A stretch of DNA of 64,000 nucleotides from Ciona savignyi (Eukaryota; Chordata; Ascidiacea; Phlebobranchia; Cionidae). The stretch lies in the NCBI GenBank assembly GCA_000149265.1, contig CH002003.1, forward strand, positions 379,324 to 443,323, in the 5' to 3' direction. Shown in pieces: positions 46,301 through 55,841 of the stretch. Position numbers and translations under genes: made by a program. Position 1 is the first letter of the stretch. Each line of letters starts with the position of its first letter. The notes under the pieces were generated by a model, which saw only the letters and a program-made list of their open reading frames with translations, was not told where the DNA came from and ran no database searches.

Positions 46301-47716
46301 TTTCCCCAAAGACACAACCGCTTTGTCGCATCGATATTCTATGCCCTACATTTTTAAAGCGCGATGCCATACGGTGTACATGGTCGTTCTAAGTATGCCT
46401 ACCGTTGCAATTGTTGTTCCATTCGTCCTCAAGGAAAGCGCAGTCTGGTCGCTTGTCACATGGTACTGTCGGCATCGTTGGTTTTCCCACGGTCCTGTTT
46501 AAATCGTAATTTTGAATCATCGCCTTGAGAAATATTCCTACTTCGGAAGGTAATAGCATTCGTAACGTATCGGTCTGTCCACCGTATGGCTGTAGGATCG
46601 AAACCATAGGCAAGCAAAGTGATTGCCACATTGGCAAAAAACTGGATCAAAACCATAGGCAAGTTAAGTGATTCCCTTATTGGCAAAGTAGTAAGTAGAA
46701 GCTGCTTAAAGCCACCTAAAATAGGTTGCCACAAATGTATCAGCTGAAAGGTTGGGGGTTCGAAATTAAAGGCATTCTAAGTAATTATGTCCTTGGCGCA
46801 GTGAAAAACACAATTGTATCAATATCTCCATCATATTCAATACCTTGTATTAGCTCCAATAACGGGTTTAAGCTGATCTTTAAAATATATTGGTTTTTAC
46901 CAAGAACGACGATGAAGAAGTTTATACAGCTTACTTGTTGCAGACAAAGCTGCTGTTGATCCTTGCTTCGTTCTGACAATATTGTTCGTCAGAACCATCT
47001 GGGCAATCGTTTATTTCATCACAAACTTCACTGCGATCTATACATCTCGTCGAGTTCATGCACATCACTTCATTTGCCCGACATATCTTATGCGAGGCCA
47101 ACACTCGGCTGCAAAAATCGCGCAGGCCGCCATTTTCCTCACACAAACATTCGTCAGTGAAGTCTGCACAGTCCAACACTCCATCGCACACCTGTTGTCG
47201 GTGTATGATGCTTCCATCCCCACACGTCCAGCACTTACGATGGTTAAAGTATACATTTCCATCCAACACGATATAACAATCCGCTTCCTCAGCCCCGAAG
47301 CAAATGGTTTCGTTCGGTTGTTTTAAAGCGTTCCATCGTTTAACGTAAAACTGCGGTAATATGCACCTGTTAACAGCGTGCACGCGCACCTTAAAGTTTT
47401 GAACGACACATTTAAAACCGAAACCGATTCGTCGTTCATCCGACCCATCACGACAGTCTTTTCTGCCGTCACAGAAACTGTCACACGTCACTCCTGATTG
47501 ACAAGTCACCGTTGGTAATGTCACACAACTATCCCCATCACAAGGAAAGAATATTGTGTTTAAACAAGAAGTTTCGTCTCGGCAATCTGAACAGTCTCGT
47601 TTCCCACCGCACAGTTTACTGTCTTCTATTGTGACGTTTAAGCTGCATTGGTATCCAGCACACACGCTCCAAGCCGCAAACTTAAAAAATAAACTTAGGA
47701 ATTTCGCAGAACGCAT
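34319..47716 (-). CDS. LDLa-repeat GPCR, relaxin-receptor-like 7TM, copy A (complete)
   Basis: Six exons join in phase: 46935-47716, 46403-46494, 38253-38442, 36670-37584, 35821-35933, 34319-34890 (TAA), giving 2664 nt and 887 residues. A signal peptide ([20 protein letters not shown]) precedes about seven LDLa-like modules; the fourth is canonical ([20 protein letters not shown]). No leucine-rich repeats lie between them and the 7TM, unlike RXFP1/2. The 7TM shows GN in TM1, NLSVGD in TM2, a conserved TM3 Cys (PVCSLAG), LMTTYR in place of DRY, CWVP in TM6 and NPWLY in TM7. TM6-7 closely follow relaxin receptors ([27 protein letters not shown]). The cytoplasmic tail is ~110 residues and Ser/Thr/Arg-rich. 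The intron 38443-46402 is 8 kb and holds the BEL/Pao element in the same orientation. In the last LDLa module a Cys is replaced by Tyr relative to copy B. Ligand unknown. Confidence 0.93.
34978..35395 (-). mobile_element. SINE1, full length, split by a SINE2
   Basis: SINE1 from the AATATATTCATGTTTATCCCC end to the inverted head TAAACCACCAGACTAACCGG. It is also present (shorter) at 61028-61258 in GPCR copy B, so it predates the duplication. Confidence 0.9.
35025..35142 (-). mobile_element. SINE2 inserted into SINE1, with 14-bp target duplication
   Basis: T-run, ACCGAGCCAAGTTTCGAACCC (inverted B box) to GCGTTAACCATTGGGCCACAC (inverted A box). AAACCAAGGGTGTT occurs on both sides (35011-35024 and 35143-35156). 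Absent at the same place in copy B, so it jumped after the GPCR duplication. Confidence 0.95.
35430..35760. repeat. ~105-bp tandem repeat in GPCR intron
   Basis: Three to four units of TGGATGGTTGGTTCCTTTATATCCTCGTGGGTGGGAAGCCAGA.. GACACCTCATGCCCACA. Copy B has a single unit at ~61271-61385. Confidence 0.85.
36040..36170 (-). repeat. Dispersed repeat C (inverted)
   Basis: TTAGTTTATGTTTTGTTTCCGC to GACAGTCGTTAGAACACGTC. The same insertion is present at 61672-61800, so it predates the GPCR duplication. Confidence 0.6.
37620..37972 (+). repeat. Tandem trio of SINE2 copies
   Basis: Three head-to-tail SINE2s (37620-37727, 37741-37848, 37858-37972), each TGTGG(C/T)..GAATGGTTAA.. to GGTTC(G/A)AAAC..GTAAAAAA. 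The trio is conserved at 63150-63497 in copy B. Probably a tandem expansion, since units start immediately after the previous A-rich tail. Confidence 0.88.
38465..38870 (-). mobile_element. SINE1, split by a SINE2, tail near an exon
   Basis: SINE1 3' end at 38468-38487, SINE2 at 38488-38601, SINE1 resuming at 38602 (GATAAGGTATATTATGTTTATCC) to ~38870. On the gene strand the tail CCTTATCCTATC lies ~30 nt upstream of the exon starting at 38442. A forward fragment follows at 38868-38955. Confidence 0.85.
38488..38601 (-). mobile_element. SINE2 with 15-bp target duplication
   Basis: Flanked by GATAAGGTATATTAT on both sides (38473-38487 and 38602-38616). Inverted B box TAAGTTTCGATCCC, inverted A box GCGCTAACCAATCGGCCAC. 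Confidence 0.95.
39388..39552 (+). mobile_element. SINE1 fragment abutting the BEL LTR
   Basis: CTGTCCGGCTGGTTAGTCTGG head to CGTGCCTATCATATAC; stops where the LTR begins. Confidence 0.8.
39553..39867 (-). repeat. BEL/Pao 3' LTR
   Basis: Shares TTCATAAATAAATATCGTAC, GAAATATAAC and TAAATTAAAGAATA segments with 45423-45753, in the same orientation, with scattered substitutions and indels. Confidence 0.88.
39865..40447 (-). pseudogene. BEL/Pao integrase remnants (core missing)
   Basis: 40262-40447 encodes an H2C2-type zinc-binding part ending CLVCQRL. 39865-40226 encodes the [25 protein letters not shown] segment typical of the C-terminal end of BEL/Pao polyproteins. The ~500-bp DDE catalytic core expected between them is absent. 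Confidence 0.8.
40861..41420 (-). pseudogene. BEL/Pao RNase H / connection region, broken
   Basis: The minus strand encodes [17 protein letters not shown] and WFEGPDFLQ, a hallmark of BEL/Pao elements just upstream of integrase. Upstream frames to the MITE at 41518 are interrupted. Confidence 0.8.
41518..41864 (-). mobile_element. hAT MITE inserted in the BEL pol region
   Basis: CAGTGGTTCGCGATC at the left and GAAGCACTG at the right, flanked by CTATAGGG (41510-41517) and CTATAGAG (41865-41872), a 7/8 target duplication. Its inner sequence (AATTTTCCACAGAACGAAAT, GACCAATTAAGAAGCGAA) is homologous to the 3' end of the hAT relic at 56870-57050, so it is an internally deleted relative. Confidence 0.88.
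41952..42650 (-). pseudogene. BEL/Pao reverse transcriptase, broken
   Basis: The minus strand shows [17 protein letters not shown], then [20 protein letters not shown] and [13 protein letters not shown], with the YVDD catalytic motif. Several in-frame stops lie between 42320 and 42450. Confidence 0.85.
42676..43305 (-). pseudogene. BEL/Pao aspartic protease region
   Basis: Long open frame with [13 protein letters not shown], the D-x-G-S/T-type motif of BEL/Pao proteases, followed by [18 protein letters not shown]. Confidence 0.8.
43366..43548 (-). pseudogene. BEL/Pao gag zinc knuckle
   Basis: [20 protein letters not shown] and FHHKLLH match the CCHC-like knuckle plus H..LLH motif found at the gag end of BEL/Pao elements. 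In a different frame from the flanking gag and protease parts. Confidence 0.7.
43626..45225 (-). pseudogene. BEL/Pao gag region, broken
   Basis: 43626-44231 is open and carries ELCEPKVR.., [18 protein letters not shown] and [13 protein letters not shown], resembling the DUF1759-type gag. 44232-45225 has short frames with charged, coiled-coil-like content and a start-like MDEINILDP near 45223, interrupted by stops. Confidence 0.7.
45423..45753 (-). repeat. BEL/Pao 5' LTR
   Basis: Partner of the 39553-39867 repeat. The edge adjacent to the internal region is uncertain by a few bases, and no clear target duplication was found. Confidence 0.85.
46058..46195 (-). mobile_element. SINE2, diverged
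   Basis: CTGCCTAAGTTTCAAAGC..GCGTTAACAATTCGGTCATG with the standard spacing. A second short piece, TCCATTTGGCCGCACGACCG, lies at 46253-46273. Confidence 0.6.
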
Positions 47717-48401
47717 TTTTAATGCTGGTCAAAATTCAACAGTAGAAACGCTTTGTAGATAAACCCACTATCGACCGCTCATCACTTTGCTATTTATGCT
47801 GTTTAAAATTCCATTGTTACCATACACGAATAATTGTTGCGTAACAGTTCCGCATTTCCTGTTCTAACCAGAAGCTTTCGTAGAATTTCGTTGCGGCGAT
47901 ATAGTGCATTGCGCGATTCCATAAATCAGCGTTTTTTTGTTTTTTTTACCGAGCTAAGTTTCGAAATTATGATAGGCTGAAAAAAATACGGAGCACAGCA
48001 TTTAAACGCTAGCCTGCTATTACTCACAATTCTGCTTCACGAACTAAGTATGACATTATAAAATAGCTGAAATACCAATTGTGCTGCTGTATTTTGGTTT
48101 ACGCCCCCATTTTTAAATACAAAAATGGGACAATTATCGCGCAAGGGAGGCGCGGTACCAAAAAAATTAAAAACCGCTGTTTTATAGTAACTATGATACC
48201 ATTCCATCCATATATCATACAATATTGGCGATCTAACACCATGCCATTGCATCGTGCAAGCGCTGAGAAAACTAGAGGCGAGCATGTTTTGTTTTAAACG
48301 GCAAGCTGATCGAAGTAAATTCCTTTGTTTTTGTATGCGTTGTTAAGCGTCGTTGTTTGTGGCCAATGATATCATACAGTATTGTTTGTGGCCCGCATTT
48401 T
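47717..48401. other. 5' flank of GPCR copy A
   Basis: Presumed promoter/5' UTR region of the GPCR (minus). A SINE2 scrap TTTTACCGAGCTAAGTTTCG lies at 47943-47963. No core promoter motif identified. Confidence 0.4.
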
Positions 48402-48403
48402 TA

Positions 48404-51400
48404 TGGGTCCCAATTGAAAAATTGGGACACATATTGTTTTTGTCCGTTTTTTTTTTTTTCTTTTTTTTTTTTTTTCTTCGTCAAAGGTTTGACAGGCATG
48501 GCATGGCGCCCCGACATCTACCAGAAGGAATAATGCAATCGGAATGAAACTTAGCCATTTGTTAGACAACATGGTCTAGATATGCAGAAACCAAAATTTT
48601 GGGTGATAAATCAAGGGGAATTCCCCTGGGAGGTTAAAAACCAAAACGGTGTTTTTTATAAAAAAAATTAGCTTTATGTGGCATAGCGCTTAAACAGCTG
48701 CTCCAATTTAAATAAGATTTGGTAGAATGTAAGTGCATTAGACACTGATTTAACACTTGAAAAAAATTAAAAATTTACCTAGGGAAATACCCTAAAAATA
48801 AGATTTTGTTCTCAAATCATGATTGTGACAGGCATGGCATGGCGCCCCGACATCTACCAGAAGAAATAATGTAATCGTAATAAAACTTAGCCATTTGTTA
48901 GACAACATGGTCTAGATATGCAGAAACCACAAATTTTGGGTGATAAATCAAGGGGAATTCCCCTGGGAGGTTAAAAACCAAAACGGTGTTTTTTATAAAA
49001 AAAAAATTAGCTTTTTGTGGCATAGCGCTTAAACAGATGCTCCAATTTGAATAAGATTTATAAGAATGTAAGTGCATTAGACACTGATTTAACACTTGAA
49101 AAAAATTAAAATTTTACCTAGGGAAATACCCTAAAAATAAGATTTTGTTTTCAAATCATGATTGTGACAGGCATGGCATGGCGCCCCGACATCTACCAGA
49201 AGGAATAATGTAATCGTAATGAAACTTTGTCATTTGTTAGACAACATGGTCTAGATATGCAGAAACCAAAATTTTGGGTGATAAATCAAGGGGAATTCCC
49301 CTGGGAGGTTAAAAACCAAAACGGTATTTTTTATAAAAAAAATTAGCTTTTTGTGGCATAGCGCTTAAACGGCTGTTTCAATTTGAATAAGATTTGGTGG
49401 AAGGTAAGTGCATTACCTACTTATTTAACAATTAAAAATATATAAAAAATATTTAGGGAAATACCCTAAAAAATAAGATTTTGTTCTCAAATCATGATTG
49501 TGACAAGCATGCCATGTCGCCCCGACATCTACCAAAAGTAGTATTGAAATCGCAGAAAAAATTTGACATTTGTAAGAGAACATGGTCTAGATATGCAGAA
49601 ATCAAAATTTTGGGTAATGAATCTAGGGGAATTCCCCTGAGACGTTAAAATCCAAAAGTTTTTTTTCCAATAAATTAGATTTTTGGGGCATATAGCGCTT
49701 AAACGGATGCTTTAACTATATTTAGATTTGGTGAAATGTTAGACCATTAGATAGTAAGTGCCAATTAAAAAAAGAAAAAACATATACTTAGGGTAATTAC
49801 GTCAAAAATAAAATTGTATTCCTGAATTATGATTGTGACAGGCATGCCATATCGCACTGACATCTCTAACAAGAAATCAGAATAAAACTAGAGGAGTGTC
49901 AACCACGTGTTAACCATCACTATTTGTAAAACACATGTTGTATAACCTATATTCATGCTACAGGGTCCCTAACCACAATTTGTATTTTATACACTGAGTA
50001 TGTAGTTTTTGTTTCTGCAAGCATAAACGCATGGGTCCCATAGTTAACATACCAAACTTATTTTCTATGTTTAGTTAAATAAAGAACAAACGTCTTAAAT
50101 TTACGAACATTTCAACAAAAATGTTTTAAATTATAGCTTCTTTTCAAGCGCTGTATAGTGAAAGAAAGCTAAATTCCCAAAACAGCCCGATTTAGTTTTT
50201 CATTGTTTCAGGGAATTCCCCTGGGTTTAGTAGATAAGTTTTTGTTTTTACATAAGTAAGTCATACTATGTAACAATTCTTAAAGTTATAATCTGATTTG
50301 TCGACTTCTTGTTGGAGATGTCGGTGCGATAGGCTATGGCGATGCCTGTCACAATCACAATTCAGAAACATATCTTCGTTTTCATGGAAATTAACCTATA
50401 AGTAAATGTTTTCATTTTTTTAATTGGAACAGAGTGTCTAATGTTTTAACATTTTACCGAATTTTAATAAAATTAGAGCAGCCGTTTAAGCGCTATGGCT
50501 ACAAAATCTAATTTATTAGAAAAAAAACGTTTTGGTGTTTAACGTCTGAGGGGAATTCCCCAAGATTCATTACCCAAAATTTTGGCTTCTGCATATATAG
50601 ACCATGTTGTCTTACAAATGTCCAATTTTCATTGCGATTTCATTACTCCTCTTGGTAGATGTCGAGGCGACATGGCATTCTTGTCATCATGATTTAAGAA
50701 CATATCCCTATTTTTTGGGTATTTCCCTTGGTAATTTTATTATTTCTTTCAAGTGTTAAATCAATGACTAATGCACTTACATTCCACCAAATCTAATTTA
50801 AATTGTAACAGCCGTTCACGCGCTATGCCCAAAAAAGTCTATTTTTTAGAAAAAAAATAGCGTTTTGGTTTTTAAGGTCTAAGGGGAATTTCCCTAGATT
50901 TATCACCCAAAATTTTGGTTTCTGCATATCTAGACCATGTTCTCTTACAAATGTCAAATTTTCATTGCGATTCCATTACTTCTGTTGGTTGATGTCGGGG
51001 CGACATGGCGTGCCTGTCACAATCATGATTTGAGAACAAAATCCTATTTTTTAGGGTATTTCCCTAAGTAATTTTTTTATGTTTTTTAAGCGTATAATCA
51101 GTGACTAATGCACTTACATTCCACCAAATTTGATTCAAATTGTAGCATCCGTTTAAGCGCTATGACCAAAAAAGGCTATTTTTTTAGAAAAAAATACCGT
51201 TTTGGTTTTTAACGCCCCAGGGTAAGTCCCCTGAGTTTATCACCCAAAATATTATTTTTTGCATATCTAGACCATGTTGTCTAAAAAATGTCAAAGTTTC
51301 ATTGAAATTCCATTACTCCTTCTGGTAGATGTCGGGGCGACATGGTATGCCTGTCACAATTATGATTTGAGTACAAAATCTTATTTTTTAGGGTGTTTTC

Positions 51401-51727
51401 CTAGGTAATTTTTTTATTTCTTCCAAATGTTAAATCAGTGCCTAATGCACTTACATTCCACCAAATCTGATTGAAATTGGAGTAGCCGTTCAAGCGCTAT
51501 GCCACAAAAAGCTAAATTTTTCATAAAAATACCGTTTTGGTTTTTAACCTACCAGGGGAATTCCCCTGGATTAATCACCCAAAATTTTGGTTTCTGCATA
51601 TCTAGACCATGTTGTCTAGCGAAAGGCTAAGTTTCATTACGATTCTATTATTCCTTCTGGTAGATGTCGGGGCGCCATGCCATGCCTGTCGGTAGATGTC
51701 GGGGCGCCATGCCATAAACCTTTGACG

Positions 51728-51762
<35 letters not shown>

Positions 51763-51815
51763 AAAAAAAAACGGACAAAAACAATATGTGTCCCATTTTT
51801 CGCAAATGGGACCCA
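48404..51815. mobile_element. Foldback-like element FB1
   Basis: 3.4-kb element with very long inverted arms. Tips are TGGGTCCCAATTGAAAAATTGGGACACA (itself a small hairpin) and its inverse, each followed inward by TTGTTTTTGTCCG and a long T/A homopolymer tract. The left arm (to ~49880) is about four direct units of a ~337-bp repeat starting GACAGGCATGGC; the right arm (from ~50290) has the same units inverted. The ~400-bp centre (TGGTTAAACACG.. inverted, CCCATGCGTTTATGCTTGC) is found again at 51825-52458 and 55390-55750. TA flanks both tips (48402-48403, 51816-51817), suggesting a TA target duplication. No coding potential. Architecture is that of Foldback/Galileo-type elements. Confidence 0.85.
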
Positions 51816-51817
51816 TA

Positions 51818-52458
51818 ACTACAAATCAGATTAAAACTTTAAGAATTGTTACATAACATGACCCACATATGTAAAAACAGAAACTTATCTACTAAACCTA
51901 GGGGAATTCCCTGATACCATGAAAAACTAAATCGGCCTGTTTTGGCAATTTAGGTTCATTTCACGTCGGCGCTTGAAACGACGGTTTAATTTGAAACATT
52001 TGTGGTGAAAATGTTCGTCTATTTAAGACGTTTATTCTTTTTTTACCTACACATGGAAAATAAATTTGGTTTGATAACTATGGGGCCCATGCGTTTATGC
52101 TTGCAGAAACAATCTACATATTCAGTGTATAAAACACAAGTTGTGGTTACAAGGGACCCTGTAGCATAAATATGTGGCATACAACATGTGTTTTACAAAT
52201 AGTGTTGGTTAAACAGGTTGTTGACACTCTCTAGTTAATGAAATTAGCATTGTCACCAACTTACTGTAGTTTAGTTGGTTAGTGGCCGATTAAGAGTTAT
52301 GTGGGACCTATGCGTTTATGCTTGCAGAAACAAACTACATAGGCTACTCGGTGTATAAAATACAAATTGTGGTTAGGGACCCTGTAGTATGAATATATGG
52401 CATACGACATGTGTTTTACAAATAGTGGTGGTTAAACACGTGGTTGACACTTTCTAGT
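51818..52458. repeat. Foldback central-region sequence outside FB1
   Basis: Carries AAACTTTAAGAATTGTTACATAA, a half unit with AGGGGAATTCCCT, and two copies (~52080-52235 and ~52305-52458) of a ~155-bp motif that begins GGGACC/CCATGCGTTTATGC and ends GGTTGACACT(C/T)TCTAGTTA. Confidence 0.75.
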
Positions 52459-52460
52459 TA

Positions 52461-53663
52461 TGGGTCCCATTTGAAAAAATGGGACACATATTGTTTTTGT
52501 CCGTTTTTTTTTTCTTTTTTTTTTCTTCGTCAAACGCTTGACAGGCATGGCATGGCGCCCCGACATCTTACCAGAAAGGAATAATGGAATCGCAATGAAA
52601 CTTGGTGATTTTTTAGACAACATGGTCTAGATATGCAGAAACCAAAATTTTGGGTAATAAATTTAGGGGAATTCCCCTTGGACGTTAAAAACTAAAACGG
52701 TCATTTTTTCTAAAAAATTAGCTTTTTAGGCCATAGCGCTTGAACGGCTACTCCAATTTAAATCAAATTTGGTGAAATGTTAGTGCACTAGTGACTGATT
52801 TAACACTTAAAAGAAATAAAAAAATTACCTAGGGAAATACCCTAAAAATTAAACTTTTGCTGTTAAATGACTACATTGTGACAGGCATGGCATGGCGCCC
52901 CGACATCTACCAGAAGGAATAATGGAATCGCAATGAAACTTAGTGATTTTTTAGACAACATGGCCTAGATATGCAGAAAGCAAAATTTTGGGTAATAAAT
53001 TTAGGGGAATTCCCCTTGGACGTTAAAAACCAAAACGGTCATTTTTTTCTAAAAAATTAGCTTTTTAGGCCATAGCGCTTGAACGGCTGCTCCAATTTGA
53101 ATCAAATTTGGTGAAATGTTAGTGCACTAGTCACTGATTTAACACTTAAAAGAAATAAAAAAATTACCTAGGGAAATACCCTAAAAATTAAACTTTTGCT
53201 GTTAAATGATAATTGTGACAGGCATGCTATGGCGCCCCGACATCTACCAGAAGGAATAATGGAATCGCAATGAAACTTGGTGATTTTTTTAGACAACATG
53301 GCCTAGATATGCAGAAACCAAAATTTTGGGTAATAAATTTAGGGGAATTCCCCTTGGACGTTAAAAATCAAAACGGTCATTTTTTTCTAAAAAATTAGCT
53401 TTTTAGGCCATAGCGCTTGAACGGCTGCTCCAATTTGAATCAAATTTGGTGGAATGTTAGTGCACTAGTCACTGATTTAAACACTTTAAAAAATAAAAAA
53501 AATACCTNNNNNNNNNNNNNNNNNNNNNNNNNNNNNNNNNNNNNNNNNNNNNNNNNNNNNNNNNNNNNNNNNNNNNNNNNNNNNNNNNNNNNNNNNNNNN
53601 NNNNNNNCAAAAAAAAAAAAAACGCACAAAAACAATATGTGTCCCTTTTTTCAAATGGGACCC
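52461..53663. mobile_element. Foldback-like element FB2, broken by the assembly gap
   Basis: The left tip TGGGTCCCATTTGAAAAAATGGGACACA preceded by TA (52459-52460), then three direct ~337-bp units (starts near 52541, 52878, 53217), the N gap, then CGCACAAAAACAATATGTGTCCC..GGGACCC, the inverted tip. The right arm is missing from the assembly. Confidence 0.85.
53508..53607. other. Assembly gap, 100 N
   Basis: Exactly 100 N, a conventional unknown-size gap. It lies where the inverted arm of FB2 should begin, so arm sequence is probably missing. Apparent open frames across it are artefacts. Confidence 0.98.
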
Positions 53664-53664
53664 T

Positions 53665-53915
53665 TGTTTAATTACTACAAAATCACTAAATAATCTAACA
53701 CATAGGATACTAATCTTTGTGCTAATTAAAAATATAGTTGTTTTAAGTAGAATAAATTCCAAGTTTGGTATTAAGACAAGCTATTATCGCCCTTGCAGAA
53801 TTAAATATTGATTTTCTATTTAACACAGTTAAACCGAGGTGAAAGTATATTAAATTAATTACTACAAAATCACTAAATAATCTAACACAAAGGATACTAA
53901 TCTTTGTGCTAATTA
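53665..53915. repeat. Direct repeat flanking FB2/FB3 (~60 bp, 189-bp period)
   Basis: TTAATTACTACAAAATCACT..CTTTGTGCTAATTA occurs at ~53668-53727 and ~53857-53915. The first copy continues AAAATATAG; the second is followed directly by the FB3 tip. The first copy therefore looks like an unoccupied version of the FB3 target. Confidence 0.8.
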
Positions 53916-55380
53916 TGGGTCCCATTTGAAAAAATGGGACACATATTGTTTTTGTCCGTTTTTTTTTTTCTTTTTTTTTTTTTCTTCGTCAAACGCTTGA
54001 CAGGCATGGCATGGCGCCCCGACATCTACCAGAAGGAATAATGGAATCGCAATAAAACTTGGTGATTTTTTAGACAACATGGCCTAGATATGCAGAAACC
54101 AAAATTTTGGGTAATAAATTTAGGGGAATTCCCCTTGCACGTTAAAAACCAAAACGGTCATTTTTTTCTAAAAAAATTAGCTTTTTAGGCCATAGCGCTT
54201 GAACGGCGGCTCCAATTTGAATCAAATTTGGTGAAATGTTAGTGCACTAGTCACTGATTTAACACTTAAAAGAAATAAAAAAATTACCTAGGGAAATACC
54301 CTAAAAATTAAACTTTTGCTGTTAAATGATAATTGTGACAGACATGCTATGGCGCCCCGACATCTACCAGAAGGAATAATGGAATCGCAATGAAACTTGG
54401 TGATTTTTTAGACAACATGGCCTAGATATGCAGAAACCAAAATTTTGGGTAATAAATTTAGGGGAATTCCCCTTGGACGTTAAAAACCAAAACGGTCATT
54501 TTTTAAAAAAAATTAGCTTTTTAGGCCATAGCGCTTGAACGACTGCTCCAATTTGAATCAAATTTGGTGGAATGTTAGTGCACTAGTCACTGATTTAACA
54601 CTTAAAAGAAATAAAAAAATTACTTAGGGAAATACCCTAAAAAATAAACTTTTGCTGTTAAATGATAATTGTGACAAGCATGCTATGTCGCTCCGACATC
54701 TACCAGAAGGGTTAATGGAATCGCAATGAAACTCGGTGATTTGTTGGACAACATGGTCGAGATATGCAGAAATCAAAATTTTGGGTGATAAATCTAGGGG
54801 AATTCCCCTGGGACGTTAAAACCAAAACGGTATTTTTTTCTAAAAAAATAGCCTTTTTTGGGCATAGCGCTTGAACGACCGATACAATTTGTATCAGATT
54901 TGGTGGAATGTAAGTGCATTAGTCACTGATTTAACACTTAAAAGAAATAAAAAAATTATCCAGTGAAATACCTTAAAAATCGGATTTTGTTCTTTAATTA
55001 TGATTGTGACAAGCATGCCATGTTGCCCCGAAATCTAGCAAAAGGAGTAATGAAATCACAATAAAAATTTGACATTTGTAACAGGACATGGTCTAGATAA
55101 GCAGAAACCAAAATTTTGGGTAATGAATCTAGGGAAATTCCCCTGAGACGTTAAAAACCAAAACATATTTTTTCTAAAAGATTAGATTTTTTGGGCATAG
55201 CGCTTGAACGGCTGCTCTAATTTTGATTAGATTTGGTTAAATGTTAGACCATTAGACACTTTAGGCCAATTAAAAGAAAGAAAACATTTGCTTAGAGTAA
55301 TTCCCCTGAAAAACGAAGATATGTTCCTGAATTATGATTGTGACAGGCATGCCATATCGCACTGACATCTCCAACAAGAA
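53916..55380 (+). mobile_element. Foldback-like element FB3, left arm
   Basis: Tip TGGGTCCCATTTGAAAAAATGGGACACA preceded by TA, T-rich tract, then four direct units (starts near 54000, 54337, 54671, 55009) and the start of a fifth at 55345. Divergence from the outer units increases inward. Confidence 0.85.
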
Positions 55381-55750
55381 GTCGACAAATCACATTAAAA
55401 CTTTAAGAATTGTTACATAACATGGCCAACATATTTAAAAACAGAAACTCATCTACTAAACCTAGGGGAATTTCCTTTATTTCATTACAGCGCTTAAAAA
55501 GGTTTAATTTAAAACATTTAAGGTAAAATGTTAGTAAATTAAGTTGTTTATTTATTTTTTAACTACACATTGAAAAGAAGTTTGGTTGGACAACTATGGG
55601 ACCCATGCGTTTATGCTTGCAGAAACAACCTACATACTCAGTGTATAAAATACAAATTGTGGTTAGGGACCCTGTAGCATGATTATATGGCATATAAAAT
55701 GTGTTTTACAAATGGTGGTGGTTAAACACGTGGTTGACACTCTCTAGTTA
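55381..55750 (+). repeat. Foldback central region (FB3)
   Basis: Same content as 51818-52240: AAACTTTAAGAATTGTTACATAACATGG, CTAGGGGAATTTCC and the ~155-bp motif ending GTGGTTGACACTCTCTAGTTA. Confidence 0.75.
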
Positions 55751-55841
55751 CAACTGTTTCTGAGTTTTCTCTACCTTTCAAGTTAACCTAAAATCTATTT
55801 AGTTCAGTTTGTATAATATTTAAGGTTATTTCTAACAAAAA

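Noticed and set aside
38443-46402. Splitting GPCR copy A into two genes at the 8-kb intron
   Set aside because: Exon phases match across it (46403 ends phase 1, 38442 starts phase 1) and the LDLa modules are continuous in style; copy B keeps the same downstream exon start.
48353-48547. Open frame with a long Phe run, and similar Lys- or Phe-rich frames at 51602-51805 and 52432-52623
   Set aside because: They are translations of the foldback T/A homopolymer tracts and repeat units.
53417-53762. Open frames crossing the N gap
   Set aside because: They exist only because N codons are not stops.
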